Below are positions 63,341 through 64,000 of a stretch of 64,000 nucleotides of DNA, one piece after another. The notes under the pieces are model-generated. The model searched no databases. It saw only the letters and a list, made by a program, of their open reading frames with translations, and was not told the origin of the DNA. The stretch's first letter is position 1. The number at the start of each line of letters is the position of its first letter. Source of the DNA: Micromonospora costi (GTDB taxonomy: Bacteria; Actinomycetota; Actinomycetes; Mycobacteriales; Micromonosporaceae). Where the stretch lies: positions 2,170,001 through 2,234,000 of the forward strand of contig NZ_RBAN01000001.1 in the NCBI RefSeq assembly GCF_003626655.1. Reading direction: 5' to 3'. The translations under genes were made by a program, and so were the position numbers.

Positions 63341-64000
63341 GTGCCACGATCGGCAGATTCCCCACCCGTGCCCCCGCGCGGCCAGCGGATACGCGAGACG
63401 ATCGCCCAGCTCAGGGAGCGGATCCTGGCCGGCGAGTGGCCCGTCGGCAGCCGCATCCCCACCGAGCCGCAGTTGGTCGCCGCGCTCGGGGTCGGGCGCA
63501 ACACCGTCCGGGAGGCGGTCCGGGCGCTCCAGCACGCCGGGGTGCTCGAGTGCCGTCAGGGCTCCGGGACGTACGTGGTGTCGACCGACGAGCTGGCCCC
63601 CGTCGTGGCCCGCCGGCTCACCGACGACCGGATGACCGAGGTGATCGAGGTACGCCGCGCCTTCGAGGTGGAGGCGGCCCGACTCGCCGCGCTCCGGCGT
63701 ACGCCCGAGGACCTGGCCGCCCTCGACGACGCGCTCGCGGCCCGCGAGGCGGCGTGGCGCGGCGGCCGTGCCGAGGAGTTCGTCGAGGCCGACCTCGTCC
63801 TGCACCGGGCGGTGGTCGCCGCCGCGCACAATCCCATGCTCGCCGAGCTGTACGCCTCGGTCGGCACCGCCCTGCGCAGCAGCCTCGCCCAGGCCATGGG
63901 TGGGGCCCTGACGCCGGAGCGGCACGTCGACCACTCGCGGATGGTGGACGCGATCCGGGCCGGCGATCCGGAGCGGGCGGCCCGTGAGGCCGGGGCTTTC
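63341..64000 (+). CDS. GntR/FadR family regulator, 5' part (3' end outside window)
   Basis: The frame from GTG 63341 stays open to the edge (220 codons). It has the GntR winged helix, with GSRIPTEPQLVAALGVGRNTVREAVRALQHAGV, shortened: residues about 35-70, then QGSGTYVV, and an FCD ligand domain with EVRRAFEVEAARLAA and HRAVVAAAHNPML. A TACAAT -10-like box lies at 63302-63307. It probably controls the divergent MFS transporter. Confidence 0.9.
   Translation, partial: MPRSADSPPVPPRGQRIRETIAQLRERILAGEWPVGSRIPTEPQLVAALGVGRNTVREAVRALQHAGVLECRQGSGTYVVSTDELAPVVARRLTDDRMTEVIEVRRAFEVEAARLAALRRTPEDLAALDDALAAREAAWRGGRAEEFVEADLVLHRAVVAAAHNPMLAELYASVGTALRSSLAQAMGGALTPERHVDHSRMVDAIRAGDPERAAREAGAF

Noticed and set aside
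1..64000. tRNA or rRNA genes
   Set aside because: No cloverleaf with a TTCGA-type T-loop and acceptor stem, and no rRNA-like stretch, was found by reading; a tRNAscan run would settle it.

Overview
The window is high-GC actinobacterial DNA (estimated by eye at well over 70% G+C). It has GTG starts, heavily overlapping genes, a futalosine menaquinone pathway, bldC, XRE/DUF397 pairs and many partner-switching (STAS/PP2C) regulators. Together these fit a filamentous actinomycete, most likely Micromonosporaceae (Micromonospora-like). That placement is an inference from gene content; no database search was run. There are no tRNA, rRNA, CRISPR, phage or transposase genes.

Layout. 1-2.2 kb: the end of an ABC-2 exporter and a two-domain VOC protein. 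2.2-5.3 kb: a btuFCD-type vitamin B12 importer behind a cobalamin riboswitch. 5.4-8.9 kb: two divergent secreted peptidases (M14 and C39-like). 9-11 kb: small membrane proteins and mqnE. 11.3-17.6 kb: an NlpC/P60 wall hydrolase, a proline-rich membrane protein, a DEAD-box helicase with an Arg/Asp-rich repeat tail, and a glycolipid-binding-type protein. 17.6-20.8 kb: a Cds1-type desulfhydrase, an SDR, an Lrp regulator and bldC. 20.8-23.8 kb: ubiX-mqnP-mqnL, the late menaquinone genes. 24-28.9 kb: an accessory stretch (hydrolase, XRE/DUF397 pair, AhpD-like/MarR divergon, AAA ATPase with a palindromic promoter). 28.9-35 kb: a tightly coupled hemL-phosphatase-tlpA-ccdA-resB-ccsB operon for haem and cytochrome c maturation.

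35.1-42.9 kb is a signalling island: a STAS protein, a response regulator, a 1454-residue cytosolic hybrid kinase with a HAMP array, and a divergent GAF/PP2C phosphatase. 42.9-43.9 kb holds no gene but a composite repeat island of three long palindromes and an array of about eight degenerate 39-50-bp repeats. 43.9-54.3 kb: an FAD oxidoreductase under a LexA-like box, oligopeptidase B, a Ser/Thr dehydratase, a hidden 57-residue membrane protein, a deacetylase-glycosyltransferase fusion, and a PadR-controlled ABC exporter. 55-62 kb ends with a six-gene stressosome operon, rsbR-rsbS-rsbT-rsbT/X-kinase-REC/PP2C, facing a divergent rsbV-like gene. The right edge cuts a GntR regulator divergent from an MFS transporter.

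Three themes cross the window. Partner-switching proteins occur in two clusters about 13 kb apart and may share signals. Many genes show a TAnnnT hexamer 6-7 bases before the start codon, the signature of leaderless transcription. Intergenic palindromes with GATC near the outer edge recur at seven places, mostly between convergent genes or after gene ends.
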